Source: Mermis nigrescens
Lineage: Eukaryota; Nematoda; Enoplea; Mermithida; Mermithidae
Direction: 5' to 3'
Assembly: GCA_036768485.1 (NCBI GenBank)
Contig: JAVLUZ010000772.1
Coordinates: forward strand, 139,000-202,999
Length of the DNA: 64,000 nucleotides
In this document: positions 26,161 to 37,832 of the stretch, piece after piece
How the letters are laid out: each line of letters starts with the position of its first letter
Numbering within the stretch: position 1 is the stretch's first letter
Position numbers and translations under genes: made by a program
Notes under the pieces: model-generated
Seen by the model: only the letters and a program-made list of their open reading frames with translations
Told to the model about the DNA's origin: nothing
The model's database searches: none

Positions 26161-27740
26161 TCCTTTACCAATTTGAAACCACCTACATTTCGCGAACGTT
26201 TATTACTTATACTTCCATGCTCGAAAAAGCTGAAATGCTAACACTCTGCGCATTTACTCGGCTTGAGCAACGTGCAGATGATGAATTGCATAAAATTCGC
26301 ATCGCATTGAATGACTTAACAATGAAAAAATACCAGACGAATTTTTCTCGTAAATCCATCGTACTCTTTCGTCGTTTTCAACCTAAGTGTTCACCAACTG
26401 TCGTTCATCAAATAGTCATGTCCCGAGTCCGCTGCGTCGTTTCATATTAACGGGAGATTTCATGACTCTATTTTTGGAGCTCATTTTTCATCGCGCAAAA
26501 TTTCAAGGTTCCCCCGCCATACAACAAGCGTTGGCTAGGTGGCCGCGCATGGAAAATGATGTGATCAGCGTGGTGTCGGAATTGTGATGTGTGCTCACAA
26601 TCCGCAAGGTCGCATTAAATTCCAACTGATCACGTTCCGTTGCAACCAATCGGGCGGATCCGCGCCCTTTGAACTCATTGCGTGCGATTGTCTGCATTAC
26701 ATGATCCCCCTCCGGAAATGACCAAATTGTAGCTCTTCATGGATTACTTTACAAAATACGCGGAAGCTTTTGCTGCTTCTTGTACATAAAAGCAAAAACA
26801 ACAATTGCAAATTTATTGCTAAGAGAAATCATACCACGTTGCGGAGTTCCCAAAAATTCTTTTGACAGATCAAGGGTCAAATTTTACATCTACCCTCATT
26901 TCGGAAGTTTGCATGTACCTGCTAAAACGTTCAAAATATGTTACAACCCCATATCACCCCCAGTGTGGATGGGTTGGCGGAACGTTATAATCGTACTTTG
27001 ATTGATTGCTTGTCTAAGCTGAGTGCGCGTCCCCAGTATGATTGGGAGCAATTTCTACCTTTTGCATTATTGTGCAATGCCAAGCTGACTCCACAAACAG
27101 ACGGACTACTGATATCTCCTTTTTGAAATGCTTTATGGTCCGTGAACCAGCATTTCCTCTTGACACTATACTTTTATAAATGACTTCACAATAAATCCAG
27201 ACTTTACCTAATCTCGTTGTGGAAAAATATGTCATTTGATTAAAGCTGACTTTACAAGATTTACATGGAATCGCATCCCGTCAGGAAACTTAAACGCAAG
27301 CGCGCGTAAAAGGTAAAAATCGTAATATGACAAGTCCGGCACTGTGTACACAAATTTTAACTCTCTCGGATATAGTCTATCTTAATAATACTTCAGTCAT
27401 TCAACCTGAAATCGGTAAAAACTATCACTCCAAGCGTGTTGGGCCATACCGAGGTATTGACTTACCTATGCCTGAAACTGCAAAAATCGCAAAAGGTCTA
27501 TAATCCTCTCATCATTCATCACGTGCAATCGTGAATAGACTTCTACCTGAACCTAAACTACCTTACTCTGATTTAATTGCTGTGGAAAAACACGCGATAT
27601 GTCCCTGGCGATTTTGTGTTGGTTAAATTACCACATCGCCCTCTTGCCCCGGCAGTTGTCATAAGTTTTGAGGATTTACCGGGCAGGGAACAGAAAGCTA
27701 AGGACTGCGCGCCTGTACGTTTATTAAATGGTTCCTAAAA
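26161..27740 (+). pseudogene. pol: pol: integrase, broken
   Basis: Pieces of the HHCC zinc domain are visible around 26460-26620 ('FGAHF', 'WPRMENDV', 'CDVC'). The first catalytic Asp sits in 'LFMDYFTKYAEAF' near 26742, and the segment 'LAERYNRTL' around 26973-27000 carries the catalytic Glu. A C-terminal part around 27600-27740 reads 'VKLPHRPLAPAVV'. Several stops and frame changes interrupt it. I see no clear chromodomain. Domain order PR-RT-RNaseH-IN places the element in Ty3/Gypsy. Confidence 0.85.
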
Positions 27741-30700
27741 CAGCACATGCTGTACCATTATCCTAATCGTTTTTTTCTTTTTAGCAGACCCATGGCTGCA
27801 CAAGAGTGGCCCCCTAAGCAAGGAGGCATTGTTGGAAGCAGCTGGTTGCCGATGCAAATTTGAGGGGCGTGATCCCGCGTCCCTAGGATGAGTTTTGGTT
27901 TGGCATTTGACCAGTATGGCTTTGGAGCGGGCCTTGGTCGTGTCCAGACCAAGCACCCCAAAGCGATAATGAAGTTGTGTTGGCCGGTCTAGAATCATTT
28001 ACCGCAAAATGGATAAAGCATAAAGCATCACATAAAATTGTAAATCATAAAAAGCGGCTCTTCTAAAACTGACCCAGCAACTCTGGTGGGCGAATCGGTT
28101 TGGTAGGATTTCCTTTGGTAACCCCTCGCGTACCAAAGAGCGGACTTCTACCCACCGCCATAATCTCCCATGACCAGAGGGCTGTTTGCCGCCATTTGGC
28201 GTATAATTCAGCCATCGAACATGACAAATGGCACTTTATTTCTAGGGCTATGATTCAGGAATTTGTAGAAAGACAGAAAAGGCAGGCATTATAAGACCTG
28301 GGACTTGCAAGCTATCAGCAACTAAGTCCCACTTACCAGGACCTCCATGCGCCCATCGGTACGCTTACTGGCCCAGTTGTGAGCGCAAACGGCCATGTGT
28401 TCTGTTGGGATCTGAAGCGAAGTTCCCGCAACCTCCGTTCGGGCTTCACCAGTTGCTTGGAAAACGTAGCGTTTGCTTAATGGCTAGTACATGGTTTGTT
28501 ATGACCCAACGCAAGATTGACTTGCGTATTTCCGCTGTCTATGGGCCAACTTTCGCGGAAGTTGTGTGACAAGACGCAGAAGTTCGCAGTAAACTGCACT
28601 GGAAAGATCGCATTCATTGCAAATTTCATTGATATTCCAGCTTCATTGGTGAGAACGCTTACACGCCGCTTGCCGCATGACAGCTTTGCAGTCACACTCA
28701 TTAAAGCGCTTGGCCGAATTCTTTTTTGACATGTAGCATGTGGATCCGAACACGCCTGATAACTTCGGACAGGCGTGGGCACCCCTCCCTTGACTCGGGA
28801 CATGCAGCATTATCTGAAGCGATGGACGCCCTGCGTAACTATCGATGTGTTTATGTTGATTAGAAGGGTTGCTACGCAAGATAATCATGGCATTGTCCGA
28901 CAATTGAAAACCCATGTTGGGTTTTGTTTACAGAGGCGATGAACTGCATATTAGGGCTAAGCGGTCCTAAAGATAAAGTGCGCGATACCGCTGTTTCGAC
29001 TAGTAAACCACCTCAGGGACAGTCGACCGGTTCAGCTGCGGTCGCAGAAGTTGATTCAAATGGCGAAGAGCCGCTAATCTTAGCTGAGGACTTTTGCGCC
29101 CAGCTCCGCAACCGCCAGTGGCCATGGCTGCGGCCACTACCATCGCTTCTGTAACGGATGCGATGGCTCGCGTTAATGTTTCGCGAATCCAATGTTCTAT
29201 ACTCAGGAATTGCAGACCGAAGGCCGACCAAGTTTTGGGCCCGGTCAATGCGCCCGCATCAACTGTTGAACCCAAGCTCAAAACCAACTAGTTTGAGTCG
29301 CCAGGCTTCTGTGTTTTTCGTCACAAACCGATATTCCCATACGATTCACCTATGGTTGATGTAGGACCATTGATTTCCACCTGAGGATGACGATTTATCT
29401 CCCAAACGTTTAGTGATGGCGTCTATCTGACGCCGAGGCGGACAGATCAAGCTTGACGTGTCGCCACCGCATGTAACACGCTGCGGTAATGGGCTCAAAG
29501 AGGATTGTTACCGCTTTCGCAACCGATTGTCTCTGCAATCGCTTGCGGCGGACCAACAAGCGCCCTTGGGCATCAGTTCGCTCGCACCTTGCCTACGACT
29601 TCGCAGCCGGGCTGGGTAGAGCGTGATTCTGAGCCCGACGGATCTATCAGAGCTGAAATTATTGGTTTTCCGCCGCAACCACAACGTATATTAGCTGCAA
29701 TAATAAAGTACCACAAGTAGCATTATACACGCAAGTCACATCTCAGCCCGTGCCATCAGGTACGCTGGCACCGATACTGTTTTATGGCTTTATGGCCATG
29801 ACGGGTGTGTCTAATACCGTGGCAAATATTCAATCACAGGCTACACAAAGCCAATCATCAAGTATGCAAGTCAGCACTTCCTAAGCGCGACCGCTCAAGC
29901 TTATTCACGAACGTATGGGCCGCGAACTGAAGCGCCAGAATACAAAGCTGTCTCAGCGCTTATGGCCGCAGCACTTCTTCACCATGATGGAAAATACGAT
30001 GCGCGACCACCGTGCACTATTGCGCCAGTCCTTTGCACGACTTTTACATTCCTCTTATTTGGGTGAGGTCGCGGGATCGCGTTTATACAATCAGTTGGTC
30101 GAAGCTGCTCAAGTTGTACTTCGATTGAGTGATACCCATAATCCATTTGCAGCGCGGACGACGACGCCAACTGACTCGCCCTCGTCGTCCTTTAGTGTGG
30201 CCTACAATCGCACAGCCTGTGGCTGGCGTTGATCATGAGCCCGCACCTCGGTTTATTAGCGAAATGAGCGTGTTTAACCGATTATTTTATCCCTGACCAA
30301 TACTTTGTGTGCATACGGTTTTTTATCACAACCGGTATGATGTTGTATGAGGTTCTGCTTTGAGCATTTGGTCATACATCCACACCTTGACCTCATCGAA
30401 GCGAGGGTGATCGACGGCGCTACACATCAGATTTCTGTCCGGGATTTGCCTATCGCACAGAATGTCACCAGCGCCGGATCACCTAGCGCTCCATTTTAAT
30501 ATCGACACGTCAGATGGTCGATATTTTTGATACACTTCTCCGAGAATTTCAGTCCTCATATGATTCGGAGTATCGACACATGACGATCTTTTCTTCAATA
30601 GACGCCACAGCGCGCTCAGCGTATTGAGCGCGAATTCTTAGATAGGAAATTCCACTTCTTCGCGGTACGCCTACCGCAATGCCGGAATAGGTTGGCGCAT

Positions 30701-31051
30701 GGTGGAACAGTTGCGCCGCATGTTGCACGTAGCGTTCCTTGGCAAATCTTACACACCATCGCCACGTGAGGCTTTTCCGGAATTCCCGGACTTAACAGCA
30801 CGAATTGAAAGTCCTCATGTTCTGCATAACATGATTAGGCAAATTCGGTTAGCTACCGACCCGCCACTGCAAAGTTCCAGTTCACTCGATCGTTTCAGAG
30901 GTCAGCAGAAATCTGTATTTTACCTCAAACATCAAATCCAAAGGCGAATTAGGAAAAACCCGTCGAGAAAGGCAACAGGCATCCTCGCAGGGGCCGAGGC
31001 GGATCACGCGGCGCAGCCTTGATATGCCAGAAGTCGAGTCTTTCCTTGGAG
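27741..31051 (+). pseudogene. Extra coding-like region downstream of integrase, unrecognised
   Basis: About 3.3 kb of GC-richer DNA carries many frame segments of 60-107 codons that end abruptly and restart in another frame. Examples are 28100-28294, 28517-28729, 28924-29154, 29505-29720, 29915-30232 and 30699-31022. Composition resembles gag and pol here and not the AT-rich surroundings. In most Ty3/Gypsy elements the LTR follows integrase closely, so this is extra cargo: an env-like gene, a captured gene, or remains of another element. I see no signal peptide, furin site or fusion-type transmembrane segment, so I do not call it env. Its last segment becomes strongly basic just before the PLE insertion. 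Confidence 0.45.
31040..31051. repeat. Target duplication, left copy
   Basis: The 12 bases ctttccttggag lie immediately left of the outward-facing PLE 3' end. They recur at 40211-40222 on the far side of the block. Confidence 0.75.
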
Positions 31052-32622
31052 AAAGTGTATTTTTGGCCTATTGGCAGTCACAATAAAAAATAACACAATG
31101 CTTTATTCAAAACCCGTAGGTACAATACAATGTTAAGAATAATACGCTAATGTTTCGACAGTTAACCTGCCATCGTCTGTCCAGGCTCTTACAGAATATA
31201 AGAAGAAGTTGTGGGCACCAGGAATTGAACCTTGCAGCTAAGTATCATTTATTTCTAGAGTCTGTGGTTTTACCAACTGAGCTTCACTGGGCCAGCCGTA
31301 TAGTATTATTTGTTCCTTTTAAAGCAACATAATAATATTTTTAGTCTGGGGCCAGGGCCTACCACATGGTGTATTCTCTCTCACCAGGGCTCTATTCCAT
31401 ATACGACTGATCTCAATACTTTGAACCTGACATTCTGCCCACTAGCCCTCTCCATCTCCCAGGAGTCTCCCGCATTTTTCCTACGGTACCCATTGGCTTT
31501 CTTCATGCGAGTGCTGATGTATGCTCGAAATCTGGTCTACACCCACATGCTATGCAGTGTTCAGCAGCCCCACTCCGCTCCTCTTTCAGATTCACTTAGT
31601 GCACCCCTTATGTTCCCCCAAGTCTTTTCTTAAGACTTCTACCAGTTTCCCCAATGTACTCCTTCCCACATTGTAGTGGTACTTTATATACTATACCCTG
31701 CCGTAGATCTAAGGGTTCCCTCTTTGGAGGCAACACTTTGTAGTCTTTTTCTGATGGTGTCTTCACTCTTCGCCACAAGGCACTCCATATGTGCTTTGCG
31801 CACTCTGCTTAAGCTTCATGGTTAATGCCCCACTAAATGGTACTACTAAGCTGTTGCAATGTAGTTAGCTGCATCACCCCTTGAGGGTGCAAGTTGTAGG
31901 GCTCTCTGTATTAATGTCGGCCAGGGTATCCATTAGCTTGAAAACTCCGTAAGTATTTTCTGATGTTCACCTTCTTTACTGTGATTTGTTTGGCATATGC
32001 TCCTTACATCTCATGGCCATTCCTCGACCATATACCTGCCTTTGTGCATTTCTGATGGTTCGACTGGTAGTTTAGGTGTTGACCAGAAGTGGGTTGGCTT
32101 ACGGTACACTGATGTCTCTAGATGGTCATGGGATCTCTCTAACTGGTACATCCAGGAAAGGCAGTGTGCCTTCCACCTCCTTCTCCATGGTAAACTGAAT
32201 GGCAAGATTTTGGACTATTCATGTGGCCAGGAGGAAAGCTTCTAACTCCCAATCTCTCCATGATCCCACAAGATGAATGTCATCAACGTATCTGAGCCAC
32301 ATTTAGAAGTTTATGGTGCTGTTTGCAGTGCCTGTTTTCAAATCATTCATGAACAGGTTGCATTGTACTTTGGTGACAATGGTGAACCCATTGACATCCC
32401 CCATCTACTTGCTGGTAATAATATTCCCTGCTTAGAGTGAAAATTCTGACACAATATTCCACCATTAGCTTTATAATGACCTCAGCACTCATAGTTGTTC
32501 CTTGTGCTAGGTAATATTCGTCTAAGCAGATTCACAAGACATTCTATGTAGCCAACTGAGCTGGGACACTTAGAAGAGGCTCACATCGTCTAGGCTGTTC
32601 AGTCGTGTATTTCTTCCTGTAC
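31052..32622 (-). pseudogene. 5'-truncated inverted Penelope-like element
   Basis: The stretch is the reverse complement of about 38635-40170. It begins with the pseudo-LTR 3' end (aaagtgtatttttggcc) and continues through the poly-adenylation-like tail, the hammerhead-like core (altered) and the tRNA-like sequence. It then covers the GIY-YIG domain and most of the RT, ending within the RT near 'caggaagaaatacacgactg'. Frame-breaking changes are present throughout, so it is older or less constrained than the plus-strand copy. It lacks the first third of ORF2. Confidence 0.85.
31215..31300 (-). other. tRNA-like sequence in the inverted PLE
   Basis: On the minus strand 'aagctcagttggtaaaacca' (A-box-like) and 'ggttcaattcc' (B-box) are spaced as in a tRNA. 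It is the same sequence as 39943-40022. Confidence 0.55.
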
Positions 32623-33391
32623 TAGCAAAGAAAAAATGCTCCGATGGAACAAAAAAAGATGAATATACTTGGAATTGTGGATTATTATGGATGTAAAAGG
32701 AGGGGACTAGGAAAAATCTACCTAAAGTCGGAAAATCTGCTAAAAATCACACTTTCTCTAAGCAACGCAAAAAATCGATGTATATTCTGCGGCCAACAGA
32801 TTAAAATAAATATTCAACCATAACAATGATTGAAACAGCAGCACGTTAGCTATGCAGTAGCTATGGGAAATGATATTAAGTAAACTAACAGTCTTCCAAG
32901 CCAATTGAATGAAATAGCAAACATCGAAGACAATTGAAGACATGGTTGGTTAAAAACAGTAGGAAACACGTAAGTTGACTTGAAACAGACTTAATGTAGA
33001 TACACTAGCATGCCCGAAACGATTGTGTGCACTAATCAATCGGCTCCTGCTTTGCTTGCTATAATGCTCATAAAACAAAACAACTTTAAATACAATACCT
33101 CTTAGTTTTCTATCAATCAGGTGCCAGCAATTTAAAAAAGTAACCTTGATAGATTTCGTTTATACACTCTTATCTGAAACTTCGAACATTATTTAAAAAA
33201 GACACTTTTTTAGAGGCCGCAGAATATACATCGATTTTTTGCGTTGCTTAGAGAAAGTGTGATTTTTAGCAGATTTTCCGACTTTAGGTAGATTTTTCCT
33301 AGTCCCCTCCTTTTACATCCATAATAATCCACAATTCCAAGTATATTCATCTTTTTTGTTCCATCGGAGCATTTTTCTTTGCTAGTACACT
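32616..33391. mobile_element. TIR element with about 170-bp inverted ends
   Basis: The left arm, about 32618-32795, starts gtactagcaaagaaaaaatg. It is nearly perfectly inverted at about 33217-33390, which ends in tttctttgctagtac. The arms contain 'gctccgatggaac', 'gtggattattatggatg', 'aaaggaggggactagg' and 'ttgcgttgcttagagaaag'. The central 420 bp have no coding potential. It is nonautonomous and well preserved, so probably younger than its surroundings. It marks the break of the inverted PLE. Confidence 0.85.
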
Positions 33392-33889
33392 ACTTTTAAT
33401 TAGCGTGATTTCAGTACATCAGTCAGTAAACACAATCAGTAACATGCCACAATAATGACAACAGTCCAAGAACGCGGAAAACAATATTGTTCTTAACATC
33501 AGCATTATCCTTTTTAAACAAGACAACCTTATTGACACCATCCATTTTCAAATTAAAACTGCATTAAGTTATTTCTTCTTAATGTGCAGTTCACTTATAA
33601 TCAAGCACAAAATTTAACCAACGAATTCACATTGCAAATCCTCACTCAATCAATACACAAGCACAATGTGTTGTGACTTTTGAAATTGAAAACACCCAAT
33701 TTTCAATTTTCAAATTGAAAATTGATCAATTTTCAAATTGAAAATTGGGTCAATTTTCAAATTGAAAATTGGGTGTTTGAATTTGCGATGAAGAAAATAA
33801 TCAAAAGATAGTCACTTGGTTTATTTAAGCCGAGTAATAAAATAACGACCGTCCACCAATTCCAAACTAAACGCAACTAATCTGATCAC
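33392..33889. repeat. AT-rich DNA with an aattgaaaattg palindromic tract
   Basis: At about 33675-33778 the units 'caattttcaaattgaaaatt' repeat four times or so and are self-complementary, forming a small foldback tract. The flanks are featureless. Confidence 0.7.
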
Positions 33890-36390
33890 TATGAAAAAGT
33901 TTTGAAAAATGAGCTTGCTAAGCGAGAGTTGTAAACCAAGAGAAACTTAAAGTTAAAACCTACCATTAAATTATGAGAGAATTATAAAAGATTTTAAACT
34001 TCAAGAAAATGGAAAAGGCGGGATGTTGGTAAATTAGAAGGCAAAGATTTTCGGCAAAAATTCAAAAACTTCACGCAAATATCAAATGTAAGGAACACTA
34101 ACGCTTTGATTTGGTAGTAAAATAAATTTGTAGTATAGACTACATATTAACAACAAATGAATAGTGCAAACTTTACACAACTACTAGGTGTAGAGAATAC
34201 TAACAGTTTACGGCTTATTAATGTACATGATTACAATAAAGCTGTATATCTTTGTCGACTTCTGTGCACAGTAGTGTGATTGCTGGTTCATTTTAAACCA
34301 CTTTTGCAGGCAATTTACATCAATTAAACGATAGCTCTCCATGTGCAAGATTTTGTGAAACATATTATAAACACGGCTAAGAAAGATTTAACTTTAATGC
34401 AACCCATTTAAGACAAAATTACATCTCTTCAATGATCTAAGGACACTTGAACATAATTTTTAAATCACTTTAGATTACTTTTGAGGGTAAACAAACTCAC
34501 TTAATTGATGTCTCACATATGAATCCTTGAAAATTTCTTGACTTCAGTTACAAAGTCTCTGCAAGTCTATCGAATTAGGTTAACACGTAACGTAAACTTT
34601 ACACAAACACATAGCGTAAAGAATATTTTAGTCGGATTCGTAATTTTGATATTGCTCCGATATTTCTTTCAACATTTATGGAAAAATGAGTCTCCATAAT
34701 GTTTTAAAGACAATAAACATTAGGTTTAAACCACTTTGCAATACTGCTGAGTGTAAGCAAGCGCGCCCAATTGACGTATATATTTCATTCCCTGTAAATT
34801 TTTATATCTCAGGAAAAAATTTCGATTTTTGCAATGCTCTAGAACAAAGGCTAACATGCAGTGTAAAAAATTACTCGGATATTATGATCAACATTCATGA
34901 AAAAATTATGTCTCTACAATGGTCTGAGGACATATAAACAATGAATGTAAACTACTTTACATCACTGTTGGATGTAAACAAACGCGCCTACGTGACGTCT
35001 CACATTTGATCCTTTGAAAACTTCTAGGCTCCAAGAAAAATTAGGTTTCAGGAATGCTCAAAAACGAAGATAAATATATATGTAGTGTAAACTTCATGTA
35101 AACACCTAGTGTAAAGAAGATTTTAGTCAGATTCGTAATTTTGATATTGTTCCGATATTACGATTAATATTTATGAAAAAATTAAGTCTACATAATGTTC
35201 TATGGGCAAACTAACAATTGGTGTAAACTACTTTACAACACCGTAGAGTGTAAACATATGCGCCAGACTGGCATATCAAATTTGATTCCTGGTCCATTTC
35301 TAGACTTGATAAACGTGTCCCTGACTCGTAACCGGAGAAGCAGGCAGAAAAAACAAGACAGAAACGCATTTAAAACTCCAAATTTTTGACTTTACACTCG
35401 CTAAATATTAATGTATAGACAATTTGCTTTGACATGCACCCGATATAAAGCACTTTATTTTTATTCTATTAGACTTATCCCGACTTCTGGACGGAGAAAG
35501 TGGCGAACAAAAAACGCAACAAAAAACGTATTTTCCATCATTTAGAACACTGTAAACTTTAAAATTCCGTACCGAACTCCCCATTGAGTTTAAAGAAATT
35601 CGGTTTGGTACAATTTGTAGCTTTTAAATCGTAGTACATTCCTGTGTGCCAAAATTCTGTTGCAAAAATTATTTGGCATGATTTATCAATCAAACTTCGA
35701 AAAAAACGTGTTTTTTAGCCCATTTTTTACCTCCTGATTTCGAACTTTACACCCCCATAAATAACTCAATATTGCGTTTTTTAAATGCGGTTTGCTGCGA
35801 TGTTTAGCCCCTGTGAGGCACTTTATTAATGCTGTCTTTGATTTGCACTGACTCATAAGCGGAAAAATTTGGCATAGAAATCTTAGTTAAAATCCGTTTT
35901 TTTACACCATCCACTAGAGTGTAAACTTTAAACCCCAGGATCTAACTCACCATAGAGCATAGAAGACTTTGCTTATATGCAGAATGTAGCCCTTGATCCG
36001 CTCTACATTTCTGTCAGAAAACATTTTAAGAACCTCATAACCGGAGTTAGTATCGGACATAGGAAGGTTGAAAACTCGACCAAAAAGTGCTTTTTCACCC
36101 CCAGATTTTCGCACTCTTTACACTGCCGTTCGATAAATAATGCGAATTTCAAAAAACAAAAAAAGTGTCATCTGTAGAATTCATCCCTCTATTATCCTAT
36201 TCTGTTCAATCCTTCGAGTCATCAATACTCAGTTGTCCACATGCCGCAGTAAAAAGGTCCCAAAATTTGTCCTATGTTATAACGTTACACAAAAAACTTT
36301 ACACCTTTTTTACACAGTCAATTTTGAGTTTCAAGAAAAACAAAAAAACACGGGCAGCGAATTTTTTTATTATCTTTCTTTTAAAAAAAC
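33890..36390. repeat. Diverged tandem repeat tract (gtaaac-rich)
   Basis: Units of about 220-275 bp recur near 34415, 34680, 34900 and 35175. They share 'aaaaattatgtctctacaat', 'ctttaca..acc..tgagtgtaaac', 'aacgcgcc', 'gtctcacattt' and 'cctttgaaaa'. A 70-bp block ('attcgtaattttgatattg' and flanks) is repeated about 510 bp apart at 34635 and 35130. Toward 36390 the units fade, but 'gtaaacttta' and 'tttacac' keep recurring. There is no coding potential. Confidence 0.65.
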
Positions 36391-37173
36391 CGCACCTTCC
36401 AGAAGTGTCCCGTTATAGCTGTAGGGGGTGCCCAGGTGTTGGGGGTACCCAAGTATATTATAGGTACGCGCTAACGCGCTACCTATGACATTGCTCTATG
36501 GCTTGCTCACAGTCACGGCACGCCCTGCTGCGCGGGTAACCGCATTATTTGACAGATAGCCAGCCTGGCCGCCCGACACCGGTTCCAGGAATTTCGGCAA
36601 ACCATATGAGAGGAAGTGCTTTGATTTTTACCTTCTTTGGGGCCCGTTGCTGGTGTTTACCGGCCATCATCTGCCGTATTATTTGCCGTGTTTACTTGTT
36701 CACCACGCACCGCCGGCAGAATATGGTGCCCATTCGCTTTAAAGGAGCGCCTAAGCTCGCCATCTTAGCTTTGTCGACCGAAAAGCACCCTCTCGTTTCG
36801 TGGCAGGAGCGGCTGCACACACGCTGTTATGATGTGTTTTTAATCGGATGCGTTGGTGCAAGCAAGTTTAAGTTTGCAAGTCAGTTCTATTACCTTAGTC
36901 TGTGTTACGTTCCCGCCCATCCGTTTTGCCTCGTGTCAGCTGCCTATGCGCTACCTAGTTTACCGAGCCTTATTCTAACTACCAAATATATATTCTCCTA
37001 GGTCTTCTTCCGCAAATTTTTGGCGACCGCCCACTCATATACGTTTCGATCATTTCTTCCCGCCGTGTCTCTTTGGCGCACTGACATTGCATCTATAAAC
37101 TGATGCTTGAGCAGCCAAGCACCTGTGGAGATTGAGTAAACAAATATACAGCACTCGACTCTAAATGTTTGAA
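36391..37173. other. Unassigned GC-richer piece with a 150-codon open frame
   Basis: The composition changes sharply from the preceding AT-rich tract. The open frame 36549-37001 encodes a hydrophobic, Cys-rich sequence with several possible membrane segments but no domain I recognise. The block could be another retroelement fragment. Most of the frame may be chance, since its codon use is not distinctive. Confidence 0.3.
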
Positions 37174-37530
37174 ACACTGGCCCAGTGTATTTTTGGCCAT
37201 TGGCATCACATAAAAATAATAATAATGTTTTTATTCAAACTCGTAGGGTATGCAATGTTAAGAATAATATAGACGCATTGTTAACTACCGCCAGCTGGCC
37301 AGGCTCTACAGAATATAAGGTTCAATTCCTGGTGCCCACAACTTCTTATATTCTGTAAGAGCCTGACGACGACGGTAGGTTAACTGTCAAAACGTTGCGT
37401 ATTATTCTTAACATTGTATTGTACCTACGGGTTTGAATAAAGCATTATTATTATTTTATGTGACTGCCAATAGGCCAAAAATACACTTTCTTTAGATATG
37501 AACCAGTCACAAACATTTAGAAGTCAGTTA
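37174..37530 (+). repeat. 5' pseudo-LTR of the PLE, with an inverted partial copy
   Basis: 37180-37320 is the reverse complement of the PLE 3' end (gtgtatttttggcc, tattcaaactcgtaggg, gcaatgttaagaataat). It is followed directly by a plus-oriented copy (37321-37530) that matches 40013-40210 closely, ending in 'gaaccagtcacaaacattta'. Inverted partial copies next to a direct pseudo-LTR are a known PLE arrangement. The plus copy has the hammerhead-like core with its GAAA changed to AAAA (37390). Confidence 0.8.
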
Positions 37531-37574
37531 TTACGCAGCAGTATGGTCCTGACTTAATTAGAGATCTCCGCAGG

Positions 37575-37832
37575 TTGGATGGCATTGGGGAGAAACTAGC
37601 TCAAGCATCATCAAGTTTAACCCTCCTGATGCAATGTCAGGACCTAGGTATCATACCTACAGGTTTAAACCTTAGAGACCCTATTAACAGCAGGGGTTCA
37701 CAGAGGATACTACAGAGGGCAGGAAGAGCCCTGGTCAGAGAACGAATTAAGCATATGAGGTGGAGGAAGTCTAGTCTACAGGATGCCAAGAAGGCACTGG
37801 AAGGAAGACCTAGAGAGGAATATGACCTATGA
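37575..37832 (+). CDS. PLE ORF1 (85 aa)
   Basis: A small open frame of 85 codons runs just ahead of the RT ORF. It is rich in Arg, Leu and Gln, with a charged helical C-terminal half ('RALVRERIKHMRW'). Its stop tga overlaps the start of ORF2 as ATGA (37829-37832), an arrangement that can allow re-initiation by terminating ribosomes. It may be the N-terminal part of one original ORF separated by a frameshift, since the RT N-terminus of PLEs is usually in the same frame. The frame is open upstream of this ATG to about 37530, so a non-ATG or earlier start is possible. I know no domain for it. Confidence 0.5.
   Translation: MDGIGEKLAQASSSLTLLMQCQDLGIIPTGLNLRDPINSRGSQRILQRAGRALVRERIKHMRWRKSSLQDAKKALEGRPREEYDL

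Noticed and set aside
27741..31051. Retroviral-type envelope gene
   Set aside because: The position would suit env, but I see no signal peptide, cleavage site or membrane anchor in any frame segment.
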